Below are positions 11,407 through 22,728 of a stretch of 64,000 nucleotides of DNA, piece by piece. The stretch covers positions 19,966,441 to 20,030,440 of the forward strand of contig JAJEKV010000016.1 in NCBI GenBank assembly GCA_021234155.1. Reading direction: 5' to 3'. The stretch's first letter is position 1, and each line of letters begins with the position of its first letter. A model generated the notes under the pieces. It was given only the letters and a program-made list of their open reading frames with translations, ran no database searches and was not told the origin of the DNA. This DNA comes from Isoetes taiwanensis (Eukaryota > Streptophyta > Lycopodiopsida > Isoetales > Isoetaceae). The position numbers and the translations under genes were made by a program.

Positions 11407-11941
11407 GATCACATTTTGTCCCATTAAGGGATGCTTAAAATGCCATGTCAGCTTTTTAAACTGCCCAATAAGAGAAGAGCTCTAGTATATCTCATTCCAG
11501 TATTATGTGGCAGCCTGTAATTAATGCATCTGCAACTAACTTCTGTAGAATCATTTTTTCATTATAACTTTTGATCCAGAACTCCGATTCAAAAACTTTT
11601 TGTAGCAATGGGTTCGTCTTCACAAGATCTATCTAGTGATAACCCATTTATATATCTTTTACGATATAAATATATAAGAAATAAGCAAAAAATCATTTTT
11701 TTTTAAGGTTAACGCATGTGACCATATTGAAATACATCATAACCATATATCATTGGAAAGATCTTTTCATTCCGCATCTAATGCAACAAACGCCGCAACA
11801 TTTTGACAAGTGGATCAAAAGTTATGGGGGAAAAACAACAGCAATGAAGTTGTTGGTGCTGCATTAATTGCAGTTAATAGAGGGTAGCCATTCCATTGGA
11901 GGATTCTTATGGGGATGAAATGAGATCTCAAATTTCCTCTA
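11393..11941. mobile_element. 549-bp MITE related to the large nested transposon
   Basis: Ends are inverted repeats: left TAGAGGAAAAATGAGATCAC, right GAGATCTCAAATTTCCTCTA, flanked by AT at 11391-11392 and 11942-11943. The first 130 or so bases align with the left end of the 11.4-kb element (both run through 'gtcag...ttttaa...gccaataagag' and a later 'gtggca'), so it belongs to the same family as a non-autonomous derivative. It has no coding capacity. It sits at the stop codon of the plus-strand gene. Confidence 0.85.
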
Positions 11942-11949
11942 ATGAGAAA

Positions 11950-13540
11950 GTTGGATACCGGCATGAGTCTTCTACTAAGTGTAAAGATTGTCAAGCTCCA
12001 AATAAGTTTAGCATCAAATTGTTAGCTTGATAGGAAAATAAAAATATATCTTGGTAATTCAGGTCCAAATCCTGAGATATACAATGTTTATAGTTCTAGA
12101 TGGTCCATTCTTTTTACAGGTGGCTGTATCATAAGTCAGAATGCTTAAAAATCTGATATTGGAAATTCAATACCCCAGGCAATTTCGATTTGATCTGTAG
12201 TCTGAGCCCGAGGACTATTTATTTCTCCTATTTTCTGTTGAATGGATATGTGAAAGACAAACTATACCCAAGTTTCAACGATCAGGACTCAGTACTGGTC
12301 TTTGGAATGATCCTTTAGGTTTATTCAATTTATCCTACCCAGGCTTTGTATGTTGTTTATGTTTAAATCTTCTATGGTGTTACTAGATGCTTAACAAAGA
12401 AGCTCATTTATACCAGCAAAGATATATCTGCAAATATATTCAGATCATTTATATACTTACAATAGTGCATGCATGTTCAATGGAGGTGATGAGTAGGTGA
12501 AGGAACTGAGAAAGAATGGAAGGTACTGAGACCAAATGTTGCATGGGAGCAAAAATGGGTTAAATTGGGATAGTAGAGGATAGATGGCGATTTTCAATTG
12601 ACTATCTTCCATTTTTTAAGTTCGAGGCTTTTAAGTGTAGAGATATTTTATGGTTGACTTGCATCTTTTATGGCATTGAAGTCTTTATCATAGTTGAAAT
12701 ATGGTCTTAAGGCATTTGTTTCTATTGTAGGTCCAATTTTCTTTATTGAATAAGCTCTCTAGGATATAATAAGGCCTATGACTGCACATATGCATTTGGA
12801 ACCTGTAAGAAAAGAATGACGTATACATGATGTAAAACCAAATGGACACCAACATTTAATTATGTTCAACCTTGTTGCCAAATTTTTTTAGTTGATCCAC
12901 ATAAAACCATGACATGTTTTCTAATATAGAAATAGTAATTCATGAACCTTAAGTTAAAATGTGTTTTCTAACTTAGTAAAATGCAAATCAATGAAATGTA
13001 ATAGTCAAAGATGAATTGGTGGGACTACAATGTTGAGCTTTCCAAAAGCTCCAATAAGTGCTTCAATGCTAAAAAAAAAAACTTGTACTTGTCCACATGT
13101 ACTTCCAAATGCACATGGACTCCACATGGACTGCTGACATGGCATGCCACATGGACTACCACATGGATTGCCACATGGACTACTGACATGGCATGCCACA
13201 TGGACTACTGACATGCACTGACATGCACTGCCACTTGGACTGGCACATGATGACAGTATGTGGTGATGATGACTAGGTGGCTCATTGAATGCTGGCATGG
13301 ACTGCCACATACACTACCCCAAAAAAAAAAACTTATACAAAAAAACTTACCACATACACTACCCCCAAAATAAAAGTAGAATATTCTAAGGATCTATATA
13401 GGTCCTTAGTGTCCTATATAGGTCCTATCGAGCTTGTATTATAGCCCTACCTTTTGTCATAGGATCTATATAGGTCCTATATATGATCTATAGAGGGTAG
13501 TCATTTCTGCATGCAAAATTTCGAATAAATTTCGAACATC
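11950..13540. other. Non-coding interior of the nested transposon
   Basis: AT-rich DNA with no supported gene. It contains a tandem repeat at 13084-13256 and, at 13386-13500, several copies of 'ggatctatataggtcct', partly inverted. Otherwise nothing is visible. Confidence 0.5.
13084..13256 (+). repeat. CACATGGACT-type tandem repeat
   Basis: Repeats of 'ccacatggact(a/g)c' and 'gacatggcatgccacatgg' occur about ten times with variable spacing. The unit is built from the palindromes CATG and GCATGC. It is a local minisatellite. Confidence 0.75.
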
Positions 13541-13548
13541 CGAACATA

Positions 13549-13839
13549 TTGCTTCACTCTAGAAACAGTCTGACAGCTCTAGAAATGGCGCGGACCAAGA
13601 TCACCGAAAAGAGGCCAATGGAGGAATCCGTCGGTTCTTCTGAAAAGCTTCAAAAAATTAGTGCAAGAGCCAGGTTCAGTTGTTCCCAGGTGATGGTTTT
13701 GCAAACCGAGGGAGTTTTGGTTTCTGAGAAAGTGCAGCATTGGGTATATCGTTCCTGCTTCCATGAGGAACGCCTTCTCAAGATGAAGATTGAAGTTGAT
13801 GGAGACGGTGCCCTCAAAATTCAGCTCAAGATGCCTTAA
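13549..13839 (+). CDS. Small unknown ORF in the nested transposon
   Basis: An open frame of 96 codons. The more likely start is the second Met at 13585, giving about 84 residues that begin MARTKITEKRP. The N terminus is basic and the rest mixed, with no recognised domain. It lies between the two convergent transposon genes and could be a last exon or an accessory ORF. The MARTK start recalls histone H3 but nothing after it does. Confidence 0.3.
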   Translation: MLHSRNSLTALEMARTKITEKRPMEESVGSSEKLQKISARARFSCSQVMVLQTEGVLVSEKVQHWVYRSCFHEERLLKMKIEVDGDGALKIQLKMP

Positions 13840-14444
13840 AGTGATCTGCAGTTTATCTTTTGCTTTTTATCTTCATTGTAAAGTATCTGCAGTATGCTTT
13901 TTATCTTATGCAGTATATTATACTTTATGCTTTTTAGTTTTTCGGCAGTTTTATACTCACAGGGTTGTGAACATATGTACTAGACATTTTGATATAACAT
14001 AAATATAACTGTCTTTTTTTGCTATGTGTAAACAAGTGTGCATTTTTGTAAACAAGTTGAATGATCCTAAGTGAACTGATGCCCTTTGCTCTGTTTCCAT
14101 TTAAATGGTCCTCTTTCAATTGTTTCCAACAGAATTTAGTTTTTCCTCAGTCAAACAGTTGATGCAAGTAAAATGTCTTCACATCTTCGCTGACTAACAA
14201 TGGCACAACCACCTAGACAAGCAGATTTATCATAAGGCCAAGCAAATTGAGTAAGAGGAAACTGATAAAATGTGTAAATTCATTTGCTTACAGATAAAAT
14301 GTGTAGATTCATTTGCTTACAGATGTGAGCGAGCATGTTTCTTAAACAGCTGTCTGAAGCAGCACTTACCTACACACACACAACAATATATTCGAACATT
14401 ACACACAACAGATTCCAACGTTATTGAACGAAGAAAGAATTTAA

Positions 14445-14699
14445 ATGGCACTTATAATTGATAACCTACTCTTGGAATATGATCTTTACTTGCAAGAAGA
14501 AGTTTTTCCAGAAGAACTTCCACTTATCTACAGCAATAATACTTCTGCTTGTTCAGGGTTTAGGGTAAATACTCCAAGCTGCAGGAAATATAAGAAACTT
14601 GAAAACAGGTTGAAAAAATTGAAAACACAGGTTCAAATATTTCTGAAGCATCTACAGGCCAATTGGCTGATGCATTTGCATATGGATCAGGCCATGTAA
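14445..14699 (+). CDS. Possible small ORF, unknown
   Basis: An 84-codon frame with a lysine-rich stretch (RKYKKLENRLKKLKTQ) that could form a short coiled coil. There is no homology I recognise. It ends about 160 bases from the convergent minus-strand gene. It may be a chance frame. Confidence 0.2.
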   Translation: MALIIDNLLLEYDLYLQEEVFPEELPLIYSNNTSACSGFRVNTPSCRKYKKLENRLKKLKTQVQIFLKHLQANWLMHLHMDQAM

Positions 14700-14860
14700 A
14701 GCCACAACAGGCTTTATCTCGTGGACTTGTGTAGGATCTTACAACACATGAAAGGTCAACAAACCTGTCAATAGAATAACTTAAATGCTATATTTGCTTC
14801 AAATTCAAATAAGATAGCTTAAGTACCTTTGTAAAGAAGACAAACTGTGTGCAATAATAT

Positions 14861-17446
14861 TTACACACAGTACTTGCTACCAATCCTTCGCCTTTTCTCT
14901 CTCCATTCACGCAATTTGCTACTTGCATCAGAATTTTTCCAAGCATCTTGCTTACGTTTTTTTGCAAGCTCCGCTATTGCACTATGGACTTTTGGGGAAG
15001 CTCTTCTCGCCATGTTCTGCTCATGGCGTGTAAGCACTTTCCTATAGAACCAGTGGCCCATTTGTATAAGCGGATTTGCTTTGCCATTTTTATGACATCC
15101 ACCGCATTGAGTTTTTCTATTGAAAGCCATTTTGGCCTGCTTATGGGATTTTTCCATCCCTTGAGTGTTCCATATTGCAAGGCTGCCATATTTATCTGCG
15201 AACCAGGGCCCGTGCGCATATATTATATGAATATAATGTGTAACTTCAGATTCTCCCCAAGCTTTTATGTATGTAAAGTTCTTCACTGCCACACGAAATA
15301 GTTGTTTATCTGCGACATCGAAGTATGACGTTTGGAAAATAGTGTTAAGATCAGAAAGTGCTTTCCAAGCTTGTAGCTTTCTTGCTTCTGCACGCAGCCC
15401 ATCAGTCCTATCTCTTTCAGCCTCTACTAATCTTTTACCAAATCCAAAAGCACCTTGACTTACACCATCTACACCATTTAAAAACCTTCTTGCTCTATCG
15501 CCGCCTATTGACACTTTAGCAGGAACAGAACTTCTACCATTTGACCGTTTAGTATCTTTCTCTAACTTTACGCAACCGCCATGTAATCCTGCCTCTGATA
15601 GAACATTTTCCACCCGTTCTATACCTTCAAGTCGCTGCTTCTCATTCCTTATATTCCATACAAAACATTCTGAATGCCAAATCATTCTCTCAATGATACG
15701 AACAAAAGCATGTAGCGTGCAAATGTGTAACGCTCTAATGGTATAGGCAATATTGGCTGGAATGTAACATCCTTTATATCACAATCTGGTGGCAAGTCTT
15801 GGTTACACGATAAAGTGCTTTTGGATGTCCCATTCTTCACTTTCAATGTATGACAACAATATGTACAATTTTTCGTGGTTTTTGCACCTGAAGAGCTCAT
15901 GTTAAGCATTGCCTTTTCTGTTTTTAAGTCAGAGGCTAAGTGAAAATTGACCAAAAAAGAACCAAAACCTTCAACGTGTAACTTCTCACCATTATGAAAT
16001 ACACTTATGAGTCTCGGAATATCAGTCTGGTCAAAAACCCACTTTAACATGGTGTAATTTTCTTTGCGCACCTGGAACATCCCTAACCACCATGTATGGT
16101 CCTCGGATTGAACAGAGAACCATTCGGCATCTCTCTTCTTTTTCTTCAATTGCCTTTGTTTCTCATAATCAGCTGAAAGTGCTTTGTTCATAAGAGTTAA
16201 TGATACTCTTTCAAACTTTTTCTTGTGAGTCAGCTCCATCTCATCAAGTTTTAAGCAGATTTCTAATTTCCCATCAACATCACCCTCATATAAATTATAA
16301 TAAACAACCATAAATGCTAGAACCTTCTCTAAATCAAACCAAACATTGTTACTTGCATTCAACCCAATAATATCAGGCTCATCATTTGCCTTCTTACTTT
16401 TCGAAGACTTTAAAGACTTGTTTGGAATGCCTGATTCTAGTGAGTACATGCTGCCCAAGATATTAATTGTTGTGTTCTTTCTTGTCTTTACTTTTTGCAT
16501 GCTATAAGGCCTTGGAATTATTATTTTCTTTGTGCCCATGGATTTTATGGCATCATGGAATGGTTTAAAAAGAAGCCTATAACCTTGCTAGCTGATTACA
16601 GCTGAATCACAAATGCCTTGCACCTTATCAACATTCATTTTAGAATAGATCTCACCTATTACCATCTCAATTATACGCATCCTCAAGCTCACATTGCATG
16701 GTTCTTGTAACATCGCTATAATTTCATCCGGTGTTACTAACTTTTTCAGAACTTGACCCACTTTCTCTCGCATTATTCCCTTTTCCTTATTTGTGTGGAG
16801 CACTTGACGCACTGCATAGATTCGTCTCTTAGCAGCTCCACATCTAAGATTCTTTAATTCTTGAATTGGCTTCATTCCTTTTTTTCTTTCACGAAGGCCA
16901 AGAGACGTCTTCTTTAACCCCTTAAACCTACCATCCAATAAGCAAATCTGCTTCTTAAACTTCTTAGTTTCAGATTTTAAAATCAAATTTTCATGCTCAT
17001 GTTGTTTGATAACAAATTCCATAAGAGTCTTATCCTGTTCCAACTGGAGATTCCTCTCTTGTAAATGGCTGAATTTATTTTGATTCTCCTTCATTTCCAA
17101 TTTCAACTTTAAGATCTCTTCTTCCTTCCTTTGGATGCATAAATTTGCATTATTAAGGTGAAATATCAATTGTGCACTGTACTGGACCATGCTTTCACAG
17201 TAACCGAGCAATCCTCTTTTTCCTTCACAAGCAAATATGACTAAACTTGAAACTGAAGTAAAGTTTGGATGCCTACCTGTTAGAGGATTGCATGGATAGA
17301 GCTCTCCCTTACACCATAGATTAGCATGTTTTGCACCAGCCATCCGAAGTAAATTTTCATCTACATCCTTGAGCAAGTTACCCCTGCGTTTATTGGTTGT
17401 CTGAGCATACTCATCTGAAGGTAGATTGATTCTAATTTGAGCCATT
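14861..17446 (-). pseudogene. Transposase-like gene of the nested transposon, with one stop and one frameshift
   Basis: Reading from the Met at 17446 (MAQIRINLPSDEY) the frame is open to a single TAG at 16588-16590, then continues in the same frame to about 15742. There a missing base in a CGN-Arg codon shifts it, and the next frame runs on to 14861. Repaired, the product would be about 860 residues: a Cys/His-containing N-terminal segment, a strong coiled coil (about residues 100-200), a middle region with a CTYCCH cluster, and a C-terminal part with HIIYAHGPWFADKYGSLAIW followed by TQGMEKSHK and a CGGCHK cluster. The H...YGS...QG.E..HK layout occurs in transposase-like proteins of eukaryotic DNA elements (from memory), so this is the likely transposase. 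The superfamily is not certain. Confidence 0.65.
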
Positions 17447-17919
17447 GCAAGCCAAACGAAAGTTTTAAATCTAAGAAGCTTCATATTTATATGCCTGTTT
17501 CTAAATTCTGTGTGGGAAATGCCGTGATACCACAGTTTGAAAATTCAAATTCAAATTTAGATTCAACCCTAGAACTTGAGATTCAAGCGCCAAATCGGTT
17601 TACCTTAGCTCGTTTCGGTAAGAGAGATGGCTCAAACAGAAAGGTGGAAATCTCCACTAATCGAGGAGAACACTGACTCCGGTTGCTGGCATCACTACTC
17701 GTGCACAAGGGAGTCGAGATCCCAAAAAAATTTTGCTATCAAGGTTTACACGGGGAAAAATATTTTGCTATCAAGGTTTACACGGGGAGATATTGGACTG
17801 GATTTTTCTCTTTCTACAATAATGGTTAGGGAGAGGGTTAGAATATATGACGTGGATATCATATAAAAATTATTTTATTTTCCCTTAGGGGGACCATATG
17901 AGACCCCAAATTTTCTCTA
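17447..17919. other. Right subterminal region of the nested transposon
   Basis: Contains the presumed promoter of the minus-strand transposase-like gene and ends in the 20-bp inverted repeat. A short direct repeat, 'attttgctatcaaggtttacacgggga', occurs twice (about 17730-17756 and 17763-17788). Confidence 0.5.
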
Positions 17920-17921
17920 AT

Positions 17922-20900
17922 GATACAGACTGGGATCAACACTACTGGGCTGGAATTGTAGTTGAAGAAGGGTATTATGAAGACGAGCATACCAGGCCCG
18001 GGGAGCTTGGCGCAGGCCTGGCAATATAGACTTCTTCAGTGAGAGGACCATTGAGGAAGGCATTGGCAACATCCATTTGATGAATATGATAGTGTTTCTG
18101 AGTGGCATAAGCCAGAAGCATGTGAATGGAGGAAATGCGAGCAACAGGAGCATATGTTTCATCGAAGTCGATGCCATGAGTCTGGTTGTAGCCTTTGGCA
18201 ACAAGTCTAGCTTTAAAGCGGTCAACGGATCCATCGGAGTGATACTTGATTTTGTAAACCCATTTTGTACCAATAACAGGATGATGCGAAGGAGGAGGAA
18301 CGAGACTCCAGATGTGGCATTCAACAATAGATTGGAGTTCAGTGTGCATGGCTTGAAGCTATTGTTCACGCCAGGGACCATTAGAGGCTTCATGAAAAGT
18401 GAGAGGTTCAAAAGGGGTATCCTGTGCAACCATAGAATAATCTTGAGTCCAGGAAGGAGGCTTTCGGTTGCGAACAGGCCGACAATCATCAGAGGGACTT
18501 GAAGGAGGTAGTAGTGGAAGATTAGAAGGAGGTTCTATTGAAGGAGAGGAGGTAGCCAGTGAGGGAGCATCAGAGAGGGGAGGTGGCAATGGATCAACGG
18601 GTGCATCTAGAGGAAACTGAAGTGTAAGAGTGGGAGGAGGAAGATTGGGAATATGGCATCGACAAGTCTCATGAAATTGAACATGACAAGGGAGGAGCAG
18701 ACGATGGGTAGTGATATCAAATAGACAGTAGGCCTTGCGAGTATCAGAGTAACCAAGAAGCATGGCAGGGCGAGATCTGGCTGTCAATTTGGATTGAGGA
18801 TTCTGATACACATAACACTGGCAGCCAAAGACACGTAGATGATGTAAGGTAACAGATTTTTGGAGCCAAACTTCTTCAGGCAACTGTTGTTGAAGAGCAG
18901 AATGGGGAGCACGGTTGTTGATGTAGACAGCGGTGGCAATAGCTTCTGCCCAGAACCGATGATGAACATCCATGGAGATGAGCATAATGCGAGCCATGTC
19001 CAGCAGGGTACGATTGAGGCGTTCAGCTCTCCCATTTTGTTCTGGAGTGTAAGAGGTGGTGAGTTCCCTGCGAATACCAAGATTAGTGCAGAAGGAATTG
19101 AAAAGACCAGAGAAAAACTCTCCGCCTCCATCACTGCGCAAAGTAATAAGTCTGGAGTTGGTGAAACGTTCTGCTTCAGCATGAAATATGCGGAACTGAT
19201 CAAATGCTTCATCTTTAGTGCGAAGAAAATAGACTGTCGCCCTCCTGCTAAAATCATCCAAGAATGTAAGTATATATCTGTAACCTCCAAAAGAGGGTGG
19301 AGAAATTGGTCCACATAAATCAGTGTGGACTAATTCAAGTCTGGTGCTTGCATGAGAATTGGAATGAGGAAAGGAAGCTCGAGTGAGTTTGCCTTGAAGA
19401 CAATCATGACAGGGATCTGGCTTCTCTGTAAGCAGTGGCAGATGACTATGAGACACCAAAGATTGTAGACGATGTTTTCCAATATGTCCCAAACGCTTAT
19501 GCCATAGAGTATAGCTGTCAGGAGTAGAAGTCACGTAATTGGCTTGATCTGTCTGCTGGAAGGAAGGAATAGAAAGTCGAAACAGATTGCCTTGTCTACA
19601 ACCAATCAAGAGGGGAGGGCAATTGGGCAATTGAATAAGACATGTGTCTTTGTTAAAGAGGACTAAGTAACCAGCATCCACAATTTGACTGACTGAGAGC
19701 AAATTTTGTTTGAGACCGGGCACATGCAAAACATCAAAGATGCGTTGAGTAGAATGGTCAGGAAGTGTAAAGGCAACAGAGCCAACTCCAAGAACAGTTT
19801 GTTCAGAGGCATCTCCTAGACGCACAGTGTGATGAGAGACAGAGGGAGTATACTGCGAGAAAACGGATCGAAAGGGAGTCATATGTGACGTTGCCCCAGA
19901 ATCTAGGTACCAGATGCTAGCCGATGAAGACACAGGAGAACAAACAGCCATAAAAAGAGAATCTTGAAGAGTGAAAGGATGAGAGCAATCCGTGGCTAGA
20001 AGAGGAGGAAAACCAAGAGGATGTGAGGAGGAAAAGGTCGGAAGATTTTGGGCAAGAGCGACCATGTGGAAAGGTGCAGTTAAAGGTGGACGTGTAGAAA
20101 GAATAGGTGGAGAAGAATTAATAGGACTCTGAACGGATGGTGTGGGATTGACAGAAGGAATGGATGGTGGAGGATGAAAAGGAGCAGATGGAGAGGGAGG
20201 AGGCGGCAACGAAGGAATGGTCACAGGAATTGGTGTATGGCATTCACGTGCATAGTGTCCCGTTTGCGCACAACGAAAGCATCGAATTGCACTGCGAGGC
20301 TTCTCGAATGCTCCTTTTGATTTATCTTGATGGGTCAGTAGCACAGCATCCTCAATGATCTTGGAGAATTTAGATTTTTGCAGAGCTTCATTTCTGACTC
20401 GGGTCACAACATCTTCAAATTTATAGGCAGTGAGAGAGCTCTCAATAGTAATAATAAGAGTCTCAAAACTTCGTGGAAGACTGTTGAGCAGAGTCTGGGA
20501 TTTATCTTCATCTCGAATGGGTTCTCCAATTTTATGGAGTTCATCAAACAGACTTTTCATCTGTGAAATATGCTCATTCACAGAGTCCCCTTCAAGAAGC
20601 ATAAGATCAGCAAGCTTCTTCTTGACATAATGGCGATTGGCAGCATCAGAGGCAGCATAGCGATTGATGAGTGTTTGCTAGATTTTAGAAGCTGTACCAC
20701 AGCTTTTAACAAGGCGAGCAGCAACATCTCCCAACCCAAGGCAGATCAGCAACTTGGCTTTGTCCTCCTTAGCTTGGAGGTATCCGATAAATCAAGAGCA
20801 AGCCCATCTGCAGGGCAAACTACGTCCCATAATCCTCTCTCCTTGAGGATCATTTCCATTCTCCATTTCCACAACTAGCAATCCTTTTCTTCAAACCTTT

Positions 20901-20952
20901 CAACTAATTTTAAATCCATGTTGGAGGAAACAAGAGTGCCAGAAGGTGCCAT
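17922..20952 (-). pseudogene. Copia gag-pol, N-terminal part: gag, protease, integrase, start of RT
   Basis: A Met at 20952 starts a copia gag (MAPSGTLVSSN...), with TAG stops at 20875 and 20678 and a frameshift near 20775. From about 20670 the frame is open for some 750 codons. It shows a CCHC zinc knuckle (CFRCAQTGHYARECH), the protease DSGATSHM, the GAG-pre-integrase HKRLGHIGKHRLQSL with CHDCLQGK, and the integrase core with HTDLCGP, DDFSR and the later EQNGRAERLNR. Another in-frame TAG lies at 18359 before the RT start (WVYKIKYHSDGSVDRFKARL, then DYAPVAR-type motif). A frameshift near 18005 follows, and the frame reaches DPSLYH at the transposon junction. Several lesions make it inactive. 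Confidence 0.93.
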
Positions 20953-21056
20953 AATCAGAAAAGAAAGATTTTTTTTTTTTTTTTTTGATAGGGAGCAACT
21001 GACGGAACTAGATTGATGGATAGCACAGAAGGAAAGATGGCGGAATTGCAGATTCA

Positions 21057-21084
21057 AGCGGAAGCATGGAGTGGGCCCATAACC
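21057..21084 (-). promoter_or_regulatory. Copia primer-binding site matching the inside of initiator tRNA-Met
   Basis: Directly next to the 5' LTR the plus strand reads TGGGCCCATAACC (21072-21084), which is the anticodon arm of plant initiator tRNA-Met. The match extends left through AGCGGAAGC, with one substitution and a 2-base gap. The element would thus be primed by a 5' half-tRNA rather than by the tRNA 3' end, as known for Drosophila copia. The tRNA sequence used is from memory. Confidence 0.8.
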
Positions 21085-21321
21085 TGTTGCTAAAGTAAAA
21101 ACAGTAGATCACAAGAACGTAGAAGAGAGCAAGAACCATGAAACTTTGAATTGCTTTTGGCTGATTTCTACAAGCGGATCTGCCCCGCCTTATATCATGG
21201 CAGCAACGGCTAGATCAGAACAATGATGTAGATCTACACCAACTTCTAAATGTGGAACTAAGATCTAACTAACAGATGACAGATGTCAGGCATCTTGTTT
21301 CTGTTGGTTCGTTTGACAACA
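21085..21321 (-). repeat. 5' LTR of the copia element
   Basis: 237 bp with the same TGTTG...CAACA ends as 5262-5496, followed by the CCATT target duplication at 21322-21326. Confidence 0.95.
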
Positions 21322-21326
21322 CCATT

Positions 21327-22529
21327 AAGATGTCGATCAGCTATGCTCAATGTTATGGTTGTTATTTTTTTTTTCCCCTTTCAAACACATTCCGGAGCAT
21401 TAGGCTAGAGGTTGCACCTCCAGCCGATACTTCCAGCGGCACAATTCGAGGTATGTGGATTAGCGATTATTTCTACTCTGTCGGTACTTTCATCTCCAGA
21501 ATTTTTTGTCTTGTTGTGCACATTTTGTTGTGTAATTCTAGAAGGAGCTGGGCACCTGCATCTCCGGCTTTCGAAATTTATTATGCATTTGTTGAAGAAA
21601 CTTTGGCACCTACTTCATTGCATGCAGGTCCCCTCTAGTTGTGCCATTCCTAATCCCAACCTCATTGCTTCAAAAGACACATTAGCCGTCATTTCAAAAA
21701 TAATTATACAGAATGTTAGACATATCCTGTAGCCCTTGTTCTTGCAAAATTATACTGTTCTCTGTCCAACGCGAGGAAAAAGAAAGCAAAGACAAGAAAT
21801 AGCATTTGCAATGAGCTGCAGACAAACCTTCTAGAAAGCTGTTTTTGCATTAATACATCTTTCCTGCTTATTTTCAGGTGTGTACATGATGAACATATAA
21901 TAGAATCATTCAATGGATTAGGAATGAATTAGGAATGGCAGTCCATCACCAACAAAGAAAGTACTATTTGCGAAAAATACAGCATCAAAACAAGAGGTAT
22001 AGCACTATATTATTCTACATTTGTTGATGCTTTACTATAATTTTAGTAGAGACATGGAACATCCAGAGTTCTATTGTTTGGATCGTCTATTGTAGAGTTT
22101 AATTGTTTGGACCGTCTATTTTTGTCCGACATTTCTTGCATGCTACATTTGTTTTCTTCATCTTTCCAGAGACTATTAGCTTTTAATAATGCAGTATTTA
22201 ATTGCCATGCCTCAAATTATCTATAGCGGCTTCATCTTATTGATTAGAAGGATATATATAAAGCTTCAACTTGGCCATGCTTGATGATTATCAAATGTAA
22301 ACATGTACTATGGATGATGAAAATGCTTAAGCATTGCCCAAGAAAAGCTTCCAAAACCAGTTTAGTTATTTTTTATAGATATGCTTAGGCCATTTTTAGA
22401 TTCAGTTGGATGATTTGGCTTACAAACTGATCTGAAGCATCAATATTCTTACGTGCTTATCTTGCAAAAATCTTAAGCCATGTTCTTACAAGCTTTTATG
22501 CATGTACTTTATCCTTTTATATACCGTAT
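21327..22529. other. Region between the copia element and the EXECUTER-like remnant
   Basis: No firmly supported gene. A short frame near 21400-21455 (RLEVAPPADTSSGTI) followed by GTATGT could be an exon of the gene at 22530, but I cannot link it. The rest is AT-rich and looks intronic. Confidence 0.3.
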
Positions 22530-22728
22530 AGGCAGTTCATTTGAAGAGGGACCAGCCTGAAGCTGATCCATCAAAGAAGATTAAGAAAGTTTAAGATGTT
22601 ATTGCAAGGAAGGCGTCAAATGAAGACAAAGTAGAAGGTTCTGACAATGACACGGGAAAGAAAGAAGACAGTCATGAAGAACAAGAGAAGGTGAATGACC
22701 GTATAAACCTTCTAAAAGGAAGAGTTCC

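Larger units (their letters stand above)
6544..17919. mobile_element. 11.4-kb inverted-repeat DNA transposon nested in the copia pol gene
   Basis: The ends are inverted repeats. Left TAGAGAAAATATGGGGTCTC and right GAGACCCCAAATTTTCTCTA match at 19 of 20 positions. Both flanks are AT (6542-6543, 17920-17921). Removing the element and one AT restores the copia reading frame, so the target duplication is the 2-bp AT. Inside are a plus-strand gene (about 7081-11406) and a minus-strand gene with transposase-like features (17446-14861), converging on a middle region with small frames. A LINE and a MITE are inserted within it. Corrected for these inserts the element is about 7.7 kb. An AT duplication is recorded for ISL2EU-type elements (from memory), but the proteins are not clearly of that type, so the superfamily is unassigned. 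Confidence 0.88.
5262..21321 (-). mobile_element. Ty1/copia LTR retrotransposon, split by a nested DNA transposon
   Basis: The element has two LTRs of about 236 bp with TGTTG...CAACA ends, a 5-bp target duplication CCATT at 5257-5261 and 21322-21326, a primer-binding site next to the right LTR, and gag, protease, integrase, reverse transcriptase and RNase H regions in copia order on the minus strand. The LTRs differ at roughly eight positions, so insertion is fairly recent but not new. Without the 11.4-kb insert the element would be about 4.7 kb, normal for a short copia. Several stops and frameshifts in the polyprotein make it non-autonomous now. Confidence 0.95.

Noticed and set aside
13585-13839. 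Histone H3 gene (starts MARTK)
   Set aside because: Only the first five residues fit; nothing of the histone fold follows.
6544-17919. PIF-Harbinger element with a TTA/TAA duplication
   Set aside because: The flanking triplets are inverted (ATT and AAT), not direct; only AT gives an in-frame empty site.
18860-19318. Plus-strand ORF of 152 codons
   Set aside because: Antisense shadow of the copia integrase region.
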